A DNA stretch of 64,000 bases from Telmatactis stephensoni (lineage: Eukaryota > Cnidaria > Anthozoa > Actiniaria > Isophelliidae). The notes beneath the pieces were generated by a model. It saw nothing but the letters and a program-made list of their open reading frames with translations, was not told the DNA's origin and did not search any database. Positions 1 through 11,411 of this stretch are shown in pieces. Each line of letters opens with the position of its first letter. Position 1 is the stretch's first letter. The position numbers were made by a program, and so were the translations under genes. Location: the NCBI GenBank assembly GCA_029948255.1, contig JALIZF010001835.1:62001-126000 (forward strand), written 5' to 3'.

Positions 1-638
1 CAACAACTATTTTCCCTTGTCTGGAGGCCCTAAAAAGCATTACATAAAACTTGAATCAAAGTATGAAAATGTTTAGAAAAATGATTTCATTCTTTGATAT
101 TAATACAGCTAATTTCATTAACTTTGTCCAGATAAAAAGACATTTTAAACTAATTACAAATATGTCTCATTAAGTATTCATTAATCTAGCACATTCTGAA
201 AGAGCTTGCTTTGATTTTCTGTTCTTTCATTAATTGACTCTGGACAATGTTGTATATGATGTACAGTATATGAAAGCAACGTTTTACTCTTTTTCTGAGC
301 TAAAGACCAACTAATAAACCAGTTGATAATAATGGAAGTCTATTGTACTTAGCTGAATTTTGGAAATCAATGGAATGCTAAGCAGTTAAATCTTTAAAAT
401 ATTTTTAATTTCATGTATGATAGAGTACCAACACTAAAAGACTGTGATACTTTGTACTTATTACTGAATGGCACTAAATGGCACAATATAGTTGCCATAA
501 AATAGCATCATTTAGTAGTATTTGGTATTAGTACTCTATTAGGTAGATTTAGCAAAGCGTTATGCAATATAAAAGAGGATGTTACAGGTACTAATTCAAA
601 ATGACCCCATGAAGAGGACATGAAAACAAGAATGATGC
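1..638. other. Gene-free AT-rich stretch
   Basis: No coding exon, RNA gene or clear repeat structure was seen on either strand. It lies downstream of EMC5, so part of it may be intergenic or distal 3' flank. Confidence 0.5.
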
Positions 639-645
639 TCTGAAT

Positions 646-1314
646 GCATCCTCGGGGACCCAGGGCAAAGGGGGAGGGGGAGGACCGGAGGGGGAGGGGG
701 AAGGAAAGGAAAAGGGGAAAAGGACGCCCTGGGCATTTGACTACCCCAAACTGGGCATTTGACTACCCCAAACCATTTCCAACGGCAAAACGTAATCCTA
801 TTAGGGATATCCCACGTAAACAAGGTCATATAACAAAAATAGCTGGCACATCTCAATTAACGCTTGGATGCTATGACAGTTTAACATGTTTGTGTGTCAA
901 GTCTGCACACCGAGATCAGGCAAAATTTGGTATTAAAGTCAAACTTTTCCGGAATCCTGTGGGTAGCTTTGCAAACACATCTTGTTTCTGAATAATTTTC
1001 GATACAACCAGCTTCTGTTTCTGTTTAAGGTTTTCACTTGTCCGCTCGCTTTGTTTAAAAGGTGTTGCAATGCGTGGGGTCAACTTGTTTACTTGTAATT
1101 TTAGACAAATCGAGCTCAACCGCACAAATGCTTCTGATTGGCCTCATTATAATTAAATTATAATGAGGCCAATCAGAGAGGGGATTAAGTTTTGCCGTTG
1201 GAAATGGTTTGGGGTAGTCAAATGCCCAGGGCGTCCTTTTCCCCTTTTCCTTTCCTTCCCCCTCCCCCTCCCCCTCCGGTCCTCCCCCCCTTCGCCCTGG
1301 GTCCCCAAGGATGC
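646..1314. mobile_element. Non-autonomous DNA transposon with long terminal inverted repeats
   Basis: The two ends are inverted copies of about 155 bp. The outer end reads GCATCCT(C/T)GGGGACCC, followed by a purine-rich GGGGGAGG block and GGGCATTTGACTACCCCAAA, which is duplicated in the left arm. The sequence TCTGAAT directly flanks both ends (639-645 and 1315-1321), as expected for a target-site duplication of 7 bp, or 8 bp if one more base is counted. The short open frames over the element are arms read through and look non-coding. The internal 400 bp holds a separate palindrome. Confidence 0.8.
1133..1178. repeat. Near-perfect palindrome inside the TIR element
   Basis: TCTGATTGGCC and GGCCAATCAGA bracket a CTCATTATAATT-type palindromic core. 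It could form a hairpin of about 20 bp and may be a second, nested element. Confidence 0.7.
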
Positions 1315-1321
1315 TCTGAAT

Positions 1322-1845
1322 ATAGTGCTGTGACTGTCTAATTACCAGATGTTGGCCTCTTTTATGTACTTGATACATGATATTTCTTTATGGATATGTT
1401 TTTATAGGAAGGCAAAGTTGGCTATTGAAATGAGTCCCGTGAATGGGTTCCCTGTGGTAAATGAACCACAGGTAGCCCATTAATCACTTCATAGAGATAT
1501 ATAGGTTTTTGTAAACAAATTGTAATAAAAAGAAAATGAATGTATAATGTACAAGCTCTACATTCTTCCACAGCTCCAGCTTTTAAACCAATCTCTGTGT
1601 TAATTCTTGTACAACTTATGGTGATTTTAAGGTTTCTTTAAAAGGCAAATAAAAGTTTGTCAAGGCATTTGAGAGGTAAGTTTCACTTAATTGTTGAATG
1701 CACGATAATTGACGGCTGGTGAGCTGGCTTTGAGTTTTCACCACCAAATTACCAGTTCTCCATATGTATGATACTGAATTACAACAAAATCATGTGATAA
1801 GACACATGATAAAATCATGGTCCTTTGTCATTCTGTCCTGAATAA
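1322..1845. other. 3' flank of EMC5
   Basis: No coding exon was seen. The part next to 1846 is probably 3' UTR of EMC5, which is transcribed leftward. Confidence 0.4.
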
Positions 1846-2841
1846 TCACCACCCACTACTTTGTGGTAAGTTGGAATACATTTCTTTTCCTCTGTGATTG
1901 AAAGTGTAGAATGACGGTCTGTTTCCTAGTGATTCCCAAGACCTAAAATAACAAGAGAATTTCACTTATTTAACTGCACAAATGTGAGGCAAATTTAACT
2001 TCTTGGAAATAATCTGGTCTATTTTCATCCTTATTCAACTATATTCATGAAAATTATTAGAGCATGGAGCTCAAAACTGCCATTTTCACAAGAACTGGTT
2101 TTTTCAATTCTCGAATCACCAAAAATGAAAATGCTTGATGTACGCCACTGTTCAATACTGATTGAATACCAGCTAAGGTACAAGTAGATTATGAGCAGTC
2201 ATACTGTTCAACTGGCATAACACTGCAATTACTTACTGTACAATGTAAATAGAGCACTTTTTTGTATGAGCGCCAAAAAGGACCACACCATGCCATGCTG
2301 TGTCACATGAGTGTTTTCACAGTCATGCAAAATCTACTCTGACTAATTGTCAATTCTGCTTAATATACGAAAACTCAGTAAAAGTGTCTAACTTACTTGC
2401 TAGCCATTTCTGCTGCTGCACGAATTTCTTTAAACTCTCCAGCCACTAGGACCACTCCAATGCATCCAAATAACATACCCAATAAACACTGAATGAATAT
2501 CTATCATTAAAAGGTTAAAAATAATAACTCGATTCACCATATAACTTATGTTTTTCAAACTTAACAATGATACACGAAATGCTATTCAAACTATAACTGT
2601 ATATAAACTTTACTTACATCAATTGGTAGCGACGTGAATTCTTCTTCTAATAATTTGTAATAAGTACGACCTTTTTAAAACAAAGAGTCATTTAAAAAGA
2701 ATCAAGTACATGGAAATTCAATTATTCAACACGCGATTTTCGCAACACGTTGTCGCCAAACTTACATTGAACGGCTGAATACCCAGCATGTAAAATAGCT
2801 ACCAGTCCAATAAATACTAAAATACGTCCTAAAATAATCAT
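1846..2841 (-). CDS. EMC5: ER membrane protein complex subunit 5 (EMC5/MMGT1)
   Basis: Subunit of the ER membrane complex, which inserts and stabilises transmembrane segments; the family is also named membrane magnesium transporter 1. Four exons join in phase: 2766-2841, 2618-2670, 2397-2500 and 1846-1942, giving 109 aa (human about 131). Exon 1 encodes the first membrane segment, ending HAGYSAVQ. Exon 2 carries RTYYKLLEEEFTSLPID, close to the family's SLPID motif. Exon 3 encodes the second membrane segment and VAGEFKEI. Exon 4 contains the diagnostic SFYTFNHRGKE. All junctions are GT-AG. The start is the only ATG that puts the first membrane segment at the N-terminus. A shorter exon 3 (to 2488) also keeps frame, but loses four residues the family has. 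Divergent to TMEM254. Confidence 0.93.
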
Positions 2842-3012
2842 TTTTCTAAATTCTATAGTTTGACTTAAGTTCTTTGGTCAAATAAGCTAGAAATTGCTGT
2901 TTTCATAGACTTTCGCCGTTGCTTCTGTTCGCCATCTTGAATTTAAGTTACGCCCGCGTTGATATTGTCAGCTGTTACTTATAGTAGTTCCATTCCCTCG
3001 CGGTCATCCAAT
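2842..3012. promoter_or_regulatory. Shared EMC5/TMEM254 divergent promoter
   Basis: Only 171 bp separate the two start codons, so the promoters must overlap. CGCCATCTT at 2930-2938 is the reverse of AAGATGGCG, the YY1 consensus. A second YY1-like site, AATATGGCG (3010-3018), spans the TMEM254 start codon. No TATA box was seen. Role inferred from position and motifs. Confidence 0.6.
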
Positions 3013-4052
3013 ATGGCGCCACCAACAAGAAGAAGAGTTGCTCAAAAACAAACAGTAGATCATGAGGAAAATGAGTCCCTACGAGAGAGATTTGAGGGTG
3101 ATTTCTTTCAGTATTCATCAGGGTCTTGGTATGCTTTGGTTTTGTCGGGAATCACTCTATTCTGGGTAAGCTATCAGTCAGTCAGTCAAAGAAAAGGAAA
3201 AGAAAAACTTCAGAATACACGTCCACCATTGTATTTTCTAGAGCGGAACTCTTTGAAAACGATGCAAGAATACGAAAGGTTCTATTGTTATTCAAAAAAG
3301 TGGCAGGATATTTTGATCGAGAACTTTGATGTTTGCTCGTTTATTATTTGGAGTAGTAATCTTGTCCAGTGTAAATTTGCATTTTCTGCTTTGCAGAGAA
3401 TGATTATAATTAATAGTTGAAATATACAAATAAACCACAACAAAATGATCTATCTTCTCATCATAACATTTGTCATGGTAACAATATACTGTTATAGATG
3501 GTGACGTATCATCCTGATCTCATTCCATACCATCTTGTTGGACCAATTGGGAATTTACTGTACAGTCTCAAAGAAAACCATAGGAAAACCCTGGTTATGG
3601 GGTAAGCTAAGCTTTATACTAAGGCTTATCAAAGGTCTAATGAGCTCTTCTCACCCCTTGTGTGACATTATACATTTTAATCTCTGTCCATAGGTTTAAA
3701 GTTATGATATTGGTGCATTCTATTGAAGCCTTTGTTGCTTACAGATTTTGCAGGTAGAGCATTTGCATATTATTTCTCCCTCCCTCCCTCCCTCCCTCCC
3801 TCCCTCCCTCCCTCCCTTCCCCTTCCCCTTCCCCTTCCCCTTCTCTTCCTTCCTTCCTTCCTTTATTCATTCATTCATTCATTCATTTATTTATTTAAAC
3901 ATTATATTTCTTACAGACAAATGAAGTTCTCTATGAAGACAACTCTAATGTGGACAATACAAACCCTGTTACTGGGCTTTGCATCATTTGGAATACTGCT
4001 TAAATACAGCAACGAGAGAGACAATTTTCTCAAGGAGAACAAACAGTCCTAA
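3013..4052 (+). CDS. TMEM254: Transmembrane protein 254
   Basis: Small multi-pass membrane protein of unknown function. Four exons join in phase: 3013-3165, 3498-3601, 3694-3753 and 3917-4052, giving 150 aa (human about 123; this one has a longer basic N-terminus starting MAPPTRRR). Matches to the family are YHPDLIPYHLVGPIGN (exon 2), the helix VMILVHSIEAFVAYRFC (exon 3) and TLMWTIQTLLLGFASFGIL (exon 4), each in the same order and spacing as in human TMEM254. Exon 1 stays open past its donor at 3166, so a longer frame to 3420 exists, but that is intron. Intron 3 contains a long pyrimidine microsatellite next to the acceptor. An AATAAA lies at 4180. Confidence 0.9.
3776..3896 (+). repeat. Pyrimidine-rich microsatellite block
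   Basis: Successive runs of CCCT, CCCCTT, CTTC, ATTC and ATTT units lie in TMEM254 intron 3, ending about 20 bp before the acceptor at 3916. The block is likely to act as an oversized polypyrimidine tract. Confidence 0.95.
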
Positions 4053-4179
4053 CATCACTCTAAGCTATCTCAATACAAGAAGGCTGCATTCCTAGATATT
4101 CCATTTGTAATTTGGCAGATTTCCTGTGTGGGTGGACCTGTGGCATGTTTATTAGGAGAAAATTTTGTCAGGATAGGTC

Positions 4180-4185
4180 AATAAA
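4180..4185 (+). terminator. Candidate poly(A) signal of TMEM254
   Basis: AATAAA lies 128 bp after the stop codon. No other canonical signal is nearer. Confidence 0.45.
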
Positions 4186-4418
4186 TATTCAAAGTTATAA
4201 TTTTGGTACATTATTAGTTCCTAGCATGATTTTTGTCCCCTCTCAATACCAGAATCCTTTTCAAGATCCTTTCATATTAAAATTTTATATTCCTTCGAGA
4301 ATACAAACACAATAGTTTAAATTACCAAACAAAAGCTACTCGAAAAGGATTCTGGTGTAGAGAGGGCACAAAAACGTCATCATGCTAGGGGCTTATTAAT
4401 ACTATGTAATATGAATGC

Positions 4419-4752
4419 AAGGGCGGATCCAGGGGGAGGGTCACAGGGGTCAGGACCCCCCAGTCTTTATCAATGAATATGTCATGAATTTGTGACAGCA
4501 GTAGTTTTTTTCTGTGAAAATTAAGACTCACTTTTAACATTCATTGAAATATCACTAAGCAATGCCAACCCTCTACCCATTCTGTTGTAAATATAATATT
4601 TGTTTCTAATAAAAAGTGTTAAAAAATCACTAGTCTAAGCAATTAATGTCATATTTTCAGTGAGTTTCAATGGCTTAAGACCTTTTCGTTTGGGTTCCCT
4701 GTTTGTGAACGTCACGTGACCCCCACCTTTGAAAAATCCTGGATCTGCCCTT
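4419..4752. mobile_element. Short non-autonomous TIR element
   Basis: The ends are AAGGGCGGATCCAGG and CCTGGATCTGCCCTT, imperfect inverted repeats of 15 bp. GAATGC occurs beside both ends and may be the target duplication. No coding capacity was seen. Confidence 0.65.
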
Positions 4753-5254
4753 GGAATGCTAAACCAAATAAATGCATTTTACATTTCTTAAAAGTGTCAG
4801 ATGGTAAAGGTTTTTCAATACTATAATGTAAGCAATGACCATTTTTACTCTAGAGGACAGACAAACTGTCTGGATGGGCATCTTGAAAATCTACTGAAAA
4901 TCTTTCTCTTAGGTTTAGTTGTCTTAGTGTGAAATTAAGTTGTGTTTTTGAGATTTGAGATTTTGTTTCCAATTTTGAAACAAGTGTGTTGGTAGCAAAA
5001 AAATTCACCGTACTTTGTATTTTAGCAATGAAAATGTTGTGCTTAAGAAGTCGATCCTTTTTCTACGCCATCTTATTGGCATTTTCAGATTTCGGCTTAA
5101 TCCTCAGAAAAGAGATGATTTTATCCAGTTCGTGAAGAAGCGATTATTAAAATTTTGATTTAGGGTTTGGGGCACTTTAAGTCAAAACGGTGGCTTGGTT
5201 GTTTGACAAAATTTTGTAAGTGAAAAGGACATACGTCGTTATGCGTACTCTTGG

Positions 5255-5420
5255 CCGTCAGAACTTCGAGAGTAACTAATAAACACTTGCGCAATTTACC
5301 CCCTTTCTCCATCAGTGCTCCGTTTTACGAGTGTCAAAGCAGCCAGCTACGTAGAAATCGAAACTAGTGTGTGAGATTACTAGGAATTGAACTCGGGACT
5401 TCTCGCGCAACAAGGGCATG
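5255..5420 (-). mobile_element. tRNA-derived SINE remnant
   Basis: Shares a body (CTCCATCAGTGCT, then a TACGTAGAAA-like stretch) and a B-box-like region (GGAATTGAACTCGGGACT) with the SINE at 34205-34480. It stops where GPCR homology begins, so its insertion may have cut off the 5' half of the neighbouring receptor copy. Confidence 0.5.
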
Positions 5421-5745
5421 GAGTGTGTTAATGATTTCCTTGCAGCTTTTTGAAATATTTCTGGCCTCGTTATAGGATTTGTTTTTCGAGAAAAGACGTC
5501 ACACTTTGTCGGCCGTACAACATCGTTGGCTGTTTCAACAACTCACGTATTCTTTTAATTGCTGAACCTTTTTTCTTTGACACTTTTGATGATCGACAAA
5601 TTCTGCGCGCTGAAGCTGAGTTTTAAATATCGAGTGTGGAGGACCAAATCAAAGGCCAAAGCAATTCTCTCTTTGAAGTGGATTGGTTCTTTGGTGTTAG
5701 CGCTGGTACTTCTGATCCCAATATGGGGCATCGATAAAGGTGTTG
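5421..5745 (+). pseudogene. Truncated rhodopsin-like GPCR copy
   Basis: Matches the 3' two thirds of exon 1 of the complete receptors at 8073 and 14589, from the end of TM2 through TM4. The start, TM1 and most of TM2 are missing, and no second or third exon follows. In TM3 the CAA of the intact copies is TAA, an in-frame stop. Downstream of that stop the frame stays open through MIDKFCALKLSF and LKWIGSLVLALVLL, then runs into a TTG-repeat tract. Probably dead; partial expression cannot be excluded. Confidence 0.85.
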
Positions 5746-5839
5746 TTTTTGTTATTATTTTACTGTTGTTGTTGTTGTTGTTGTTGTCGTCTAAAGATTA
5801 AGTAATAATTTTCCTTTTACCTTGGGTGTATATGAACTG

Positions 5840-6720
5840 AACGTGCTTTTGCGCGGACTAAAATTAGTTGAATTATTGTTCAACCGCTTCCGATTGCATG
5901 GTACAGTAATTATAACCTGTTCCTTAGTGAAAATAGTTACGAGTCATATAATATATATATATATATTACTATTTATATATTACTATTTAAATGATCATCC
6001 AACTATTTCATTAAACTGTTGATATTGACGTCGTCGAAACGTCCAGTATAACGTCCAGTATATTCCTGTCGTTAATTTTTCTTATCAAATGTTTCTCCAA
6101 GAACCATTTCATAATACAGTGAATCCGGATAAATTTGAAAATTAACGCATCTTTTTTTCCCTTTTTACACCTTCGACAAAAGAGATTTTAGTGTACGGGG
6201 AAGGCTAAACTACAGAAAAGAAAGACGTTTTCAAGATCAGTGCAGTTTTTCTTCCTATATATTTTTTCTTGCCTATATATGAAAACCTGAAAATTGCATT
6301 AGTTGATTGTTAATTGTTGATTATTGTCCAACGGCTTCCATTGCGTGGTACAGTAATGCACCTATAGTTGTCACTATGACTCATAATATATATCACAACT
6401 AGTGATTATAAAACTACTTAGTACACAATGAATTCGGGATAAATATAAAAATTAACGCATCTTTTTTTCCCTTTTTACACCTTTTCGACAATTAGTGTGC
6501 ACAGAAGGCTTAACTATAGAAAGGAAATACATTTCAAACCAGTGTAGATGTAGTCCTAATTGAGGTACGCCTGCGATATCACCTGGCTCTCTTTTGCGCC
6601 GTTTCAAATGTAAGATCATAATTGAGCCTGATATGGGCTGATACAACTGAAAAATGCCTAAAAAACAAACACACACACACACACACACACAAAAAGAAAA
6701 ATAAGCAGTTAGGACGGGCG
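5840..6720. repeat. Duplicated receptor flank, copy 1
   Basis: Segments here, such as CAACGGCTTCCATTGCG, TGTCACTATGACTCATAATA and AAATTAACGCATC, recur in order at 12510-13420, and an internal repetition lies at 5840-5950 versus 6295-6420. These are remains of the DNA duplicated with the receptor genes. A (CA)n run sits at 6668-6690. Confidence 0.75.
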
Positions 6721-7117
6721 GATTCGAATCATATCAGTATTGGTTCAATACAGCCCAGTCATAGAAGGCAGGACCGTAGCTACCACGAGGCAAGCGAGGC
6801 AGTTGCCTCGGAAAAATTTCAGATATTATCTGACTGTTTTAGTTTTCTTCAATTCTTTAATAAGAATGCAAGCGTCGTCCGAAAGAGAGTTTTTTTAGTT
6901 GCTACGTATATATTGAGCTGTTATTAATTGTAAGACTACTACGAAAGAGAGTTTGTGCCTAGAAACGACCACCACAAAAGAAATTCAGAACTTTAATGTT
7001 TAATTTAAAGATCACGCGATTTATTTCATAAACCTAGATCCTGCATTCAAATTCGTCAGTTTTTAATAACAATTGTACAACTCCTTGAATTCTCGAATTA
7101 CTGTAAAAGAAATCTCT

Positions 7118-7344
7118 CGGGGGTGGAAGCGGAATCATTTAAGTTCAATGATTCATGATTCCCATCAAATTTCAGCCCATGATTCATGATTCCTTATCAA
7201 ATTTTTGTCGTGATTCATGATTCATTTTACAAAATACACTGATTCATGATTCCTTAACTTAAAACGCAATGATTCATGATTCCTACAAATTTCAAAAGCT
7301 TTCAAAGCCGTGATTCATGATTCCTGATTCCGCTTCCACCCCCG
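7118..7344. mobile_element. TIR element with internal GATTCATGATTCC array
   Basis: Perfect 20 bp inverted ends, CGGGGGTGGAAGCGGAATCA and its complement, enclose at least six copies of TGATTCATGATTCC or close variants. There is no open frame. The plan of TIR plus short internal repeats recurs elsewhere in this window. Confidence 0.8.
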
Positions 7345-8072
7345 AAAATCTCCACCTTGTTTTAATGTATTACTGTTCTTTCCCTTGTAATGAGGAATTT
7401 TTCCGTGTTCTCCGGTTTTTCCTTCAGCTCAGCATAAAGCGAATTAAGAAAGTTTATGTACTCAGCTGGCCCATATTAGTCTATTTAGATTTCACTATTT
7501 GTGTCATTTAGTTTAGTAAGTAATTTAAGCGCTAACGAAAGCAATAATTACAGACTATTGTTCTGATGGATTCGCGGTAAACAATTCTTAGAGTGATTTT
7601 CATCGGACTGTGAAATAGTTACTAAGCTAATACTGCACACTAATAGACTCTGCACCCATTGCTTTCTTTTGTTGCAATACAACTATTAGACACTATTAAA
7701 CACTGACTATTAGTAATTGTTTCACTGAGTCCGATGAAAATCACTCTAACTCATCAAGAAAACAGATGTTTTATAAAGATGCCTGACTGCCGCCCAAGTA
7801 TTTTTAAATTGCAGACTATTTTTCTGATTGATTTGGGTAAACAATGCAATTCAGATAAATTTGATTTCTTTGTATTTGCTGTCGGTGGATTTTAGAAAAT
7901 TCCTCCCCATTAACCCATCAAGAAAACAGATGACTCCTTTTGTGACGAAGACATTTCCTTCTCGCTGCATCTACAAAATCACACACAGAATCGAACCCAC
8001 ACAGAATCCAGAGCCATAACGAACAACTCCAGGACTTGACATACGCCTTATTTGAAGTCCCTCACAGAACTA
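7345..8072. other. 5' flank of the first intact receptor
   Basis: No coding exon seen. About 7770-8072 is a near copy of 14277-14588 upstream of the second intact receptor (shared ATGCCTGACTGCCGCCCAAG), so the duplication unit included the promoter region. Confidence 0.7.
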
Positions 8073-9869
8073 ATGGAAGGACTTGAACAAGGAATACGAC
8101 TGATTCTGATATTCCTCATCTTCACTGGGACCTGTACAAACAACGGTATTATTCTAGCCTTGTTGTACAGATTTCAAACTCTAAGGACAATTCCAAACTT
8201 CTTCATCGTCAGCTCCTGTGTTGTCGACATCCTTGCAGGTTTTTGTAATATTCCTGGCTTCGTTATAGGTTTTGTCTTTCGAGGAAAGGCCTCATACTTT
8301 GTCGGCCGTACAATATCGTTGGTTGTTTCAACAACTCACGTATTCTTTCAATTGTTGAACCTTTTTTCTTTGACACTTTTGATGATCGACAAATTCTGTG
8401 CGCTGAAGCTGAGTTTTAAATATCTAGTGTGGAGGACCAAATCAAAGGCCAAAGCAATTCTCTCTTTGAAGTGGATTGGCTCTTTGGTGTTATCGCTGGC
8501 ACTTCTGATACCAGTATGGGATATCGATAAAGGTGACTTACCCATGTATAGATACCGTCAGGAATATTTCAAAACAAGAGGTGAGCTTAGAAAACTGTCA
8601 TTATTTACGAGAATTTAGACTGAATTTAGGAACAAAAACGTTAAAAATCGATTTTAAAAAGCTAGATGATCCGTCATATACACTTGTTTAAAAGACGTTA
8701 CGCTGTCGCGAGCGGTTCAAAGCAACAAGCGTCATGCCAAGACCAAAATGAATGCTGGCTGCATGTTTCATGTTGGTAAGGTATTCAAATCAGACTCGTT
8801 TCTATATATCGAAGTAATTACAAAATGTGACTTTTGTTCGCGTGTTTGCTTTGGTATATTGCACTGTTGATACCAAGTCTGATTTGATCAAACATTAGCA
8901 ACATAAAACCATCATTCATTTCGATCTTGGCTTGACGCTTGTTGCATGGAACTGCATGTGACAACCTTTTTTTTTCTGTTGCTTTATTTTGTTGTTATTT
9001 TGTTTTGTTGTTGTTGTTGTTGTTTTGTCTTTTGAAATGAGAGTATAATTAATAGTCTTTATTTTTGTTATTGCCCTAGGATTGTTCATCACTGTCATCA
9101 TCTTCCCGCTGGTTATTGTCAATAACGCCATAGTTGCAATGATGACATGTCGCACCATTAAAAAAGAAAACAAGGTAACTACATCAAAGTAACTTAAGGT
9201 GGCTCACTGTAGGTAACAAACAGTCCAAGTCTAGTATTGTAGTCTCTTCACAACCGCCAGGGGTCTCACAGCGCAACATCTCTACGTTCAGAAGCGAGAT
9301 TTCGGCGGATGTATACGTAGAGAAAACTACTGTAGAATCAGCTTCATTTGAGACTGAGCCTTCCCGTATAGTCTACTATAGAAAATAAACTTCGCTTAGA
9401 GAGGGTTGTACCTTTTGTATGCAAATCATGGTACTGAAAATAGCTATTTCGGAAATTCACTATACTTATAAGTACTATCATTCCACAGGTCATTACTCGA
9501 GACTTGAATTCCCGGGTGATCTCTAATCGACTCCGCGAACAGAATGAAATCAAAGCCATCAAGACAATCGGTGCCACAGTAATGCTGTACTTCTTGTGCT
9601 ACCTACCTGCTGTTATCTATGGTTACTTGTTGAATTCGAATTCCAGCAAAGTCAATTTACAGAACAAATGGTTTGAGTTCTTTTGTATGTGGATTCTGTA
9701 TGTCCCTGGGTTCCTCAACCCTATCGTCTTTGCTCTGCGCACGAAGCGCTTTCGCCGTGCTCTCAGGCACTTGGTATTGGACCCATTAGGCGTTAGTGAA
9801 ATAGCTGAGCCCACAAACAAGTATATTGTCACTCAAGGACCACGTGAACAAACCATGCAACAGGCTTAA
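8073..9869 (+). CDS. Rhodopsin-like (class A) GPCR, cluster copy 1
   Basis: Seven-helix receptor at the plasma membrane; ligand unknown. Three exons join in phase: 8073-8580, 9080-9174 and 9489-9869, giving 327 aa. Exon 1 encodes TM1-TM4, exon 2 TM5 (VIIFPLVIVNNAIVAMM), exon 3 TM6, TM7 and the tail. Class A marks: N24 in TM1 (TNNG), D52 in TM2 (VVDILAG), W134 in TM4, C-Y-L-P at 238-241 in TM6 (CWxP variant), NPIVF at 278-282 in TM7. DRY is replaced by D106-K-F. The usual Cys pair joining TM3 to extracellular loop 2 is absent. The first Met of MEGLEQ is chosen because upstream in-frame codons lack ATG. Paralogue of the gene at 14589, with identical intron phases. Closest named family (adenosine- or melatonin-like) cannot be decided by eye. 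Confidence 0.88.
8681..8968. mobile_element. MITE in intron 1 of GPCR copy 1
   Basis: Diverged relative of the element at 12637-12900: CACTTGTTTAAAAG end, AAGCGTCATGCCAAGACC in the left arm and GATCTTGGCTTGACGCTTG in the right arm, arranged as an inverted repeat. Lies wholly between exons 1 and 2. Confidence 0.75.
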
Positions 9870-10085
9870 AGTTCGTAATCAAGTATCTTATGCCTGGGAC
9901 GTTATTTTGGGAAGTTAATAATTAAAACGCAATCTTAGTTTTTATTTTTAATGAGGGTACAGACATTATTACCGGTGACCCGGTAGTTTACATAATGGCC
10001 CTCAATTAAGAATCCCAACTGTTTGAATTGTATGCATGGTCATATTAACATTTTAAAAATAATAAAAATAATAAATAATAAAGAA
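9870..10085 (+). other. 3' flank of GPCR copy 1
   Basis: AT-rich sequence ending in a run of AATAAT/AATAAA units around 10060-10085 that includes several AATAAA hexamers usable as poly(A) signals. Confidence 0.4.
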
Positions 10086-10097
10086 ATGAAATGAAAT

Positions 10098-10493
10098 GAA
10101 CGAACGAACGAACGAACGAACGAACGAACGAACGAACGAACGAACGAACGAACGAACGAACGAACGAACGAACGAACGAACGAACGAACGAACGAACGAA
10201 CGAACGAACGAACGAACGAACGAACGAACGAACGAACGAACGAACGAACGAACGAACGAACGAACGAACGAACGAACGAACGAACGAACGAACGAACGAA
10301 CGAACGAACGAACGAACGAACGAACGAACGAACGAACGAACGAACGAACGAACGAACGAACGAACGAACGAACGAACGAACGAACGAACGAACGAACGAA
10401 CGAACGAACGAACGAACGAACGAACGAACGAACGAACGAACGAACGAACGAACGAACGAACGAATGAATGAATGAATGAATGAATGAATGAAT
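10098..10493 (+). repeat. (GAAC)n followed by (GAAT)n microsatellite
   Basis: About 365 bp of uninterrupted GAAC units, then about 30 bp of GAAT units, preceded by ATGAA repeats. The open frame reading Asn-Glu-Arg-Thr over and over is a by-product of the 12 bp period and is not a gene. Confidence 0.98.
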
Positions 10494-10559
10494 AATCTTC
10501 TACAGCAGATTTACGTAGTGGCTATTCTTCTGCTGGTACTCACGTGCACACTCACTACG

Positions 10560-10767
10560 TTAAATATTTTGCATAGCCTGTAGGCAGGCTAAGGGAGGAA
10601 AAACCGGAGAACTCGGAGAAAAAAACCCTCGTGGCAAGGGAGAGAGCAACACATCAAACAAATTCAATTCACATATGATCTGATGCCCGAGCCGGGACTC
10701 AAATCCGGTCCACGTGCACAGTGGTGAAAGGCCCGGTGCTCTCACCACTCGGCCAACCATGCCACCC
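10560..10767 (-). mobile_element. tRNA-derived SINE
   Basis: On the minus strand the unit starts GGGTGGCATGGTTGGCC with an A-box-like TGGCCGAGTGG, a long variable region, and a B-box-like GGATTTGAGTCCC, as in a Ser/Leu-type tRNA with degenerate stems. A non-tRNA body follows (GTTCTCCGGTTTTTCC). A relative with the same body and tRNA head lies at 55890-56110. Confidence 0.75.
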
Positions 10768-11411
10768 TACATTTTTGGAAAAGCTAGTCAAAGAACTTCA
10801 TCCTGCCACAGAGTTCTTATATTAAATTCCAAATTTTCTCAAGTCTCACAAAATGTGCAAAAAGGGTCCTATTGACGATGAGTTGATGGTGACTTTCGAT
10901 GGCTGCCACTCGGGATCATCTGACAGGGTTCTGAGCCGATTTTCCCGAGGATTTTACGACTACTTAATCAATTCCAAAAGCCAGAACCTTTCATTAGTAT
11001 ATATTCAATTTTGTTTGATGATTGTCAAATTAAAAGTTCATCAAAATCGAGAAATATTTTAGAAAAAAAACTTATTTCCGCCATCTTTGTTACCATTGCT
11101 ATGGCAACACAAATCGAGACGAAATATACATAATTCAAAAATCTGATCTAAGTCCAATAACTGGTGTGAAAACCGTTTTGATTAGTCACAGTAAGTTCAG
11201 TTCGTTGACTGAAAAGTGGAAGCATGACTAATACAACAATCAGCAACTATTTCTGTAGTCCTTTGGACGTACTCCAAAATTAAAGATTAATCGTGGTTTT
11301 GGGTACAATGGTACTCTCTTAATCTATAATTTCAGACTAATTAGTGTTTAGGTTGATTCAGTTCCAAATCAGTACCTGAACCAGATACATTTCTGACTGC
11401 ATCGAGACAGT
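10768..11411. other. Spacer between receptor copies
   Basis: No coding exon, RNA gene or clear repeat seen. Confidence 0.4.

Noticed and set aside
3166..3420. Extension of the TMEM254 first exon frame to 153 residues
   Set aside because: It reads through a consensus donor (GTAAGC) into intron; the spliced model matches the family across all four exons.
10096..10467. Open frame of 123 codons reading Asn-Glu-Arg-Thr repeats
   Set aside because: Produced entirely by the GAAC microsatellite; no start context, no non-repeat sequence.
10560..10767. Possible functional tRNA-Ser or tRNA-Leu gene
   Set aside because: A and B boxes are recognisable but stems do not pair properly and a non-tRNA body follows; it is a SINE.
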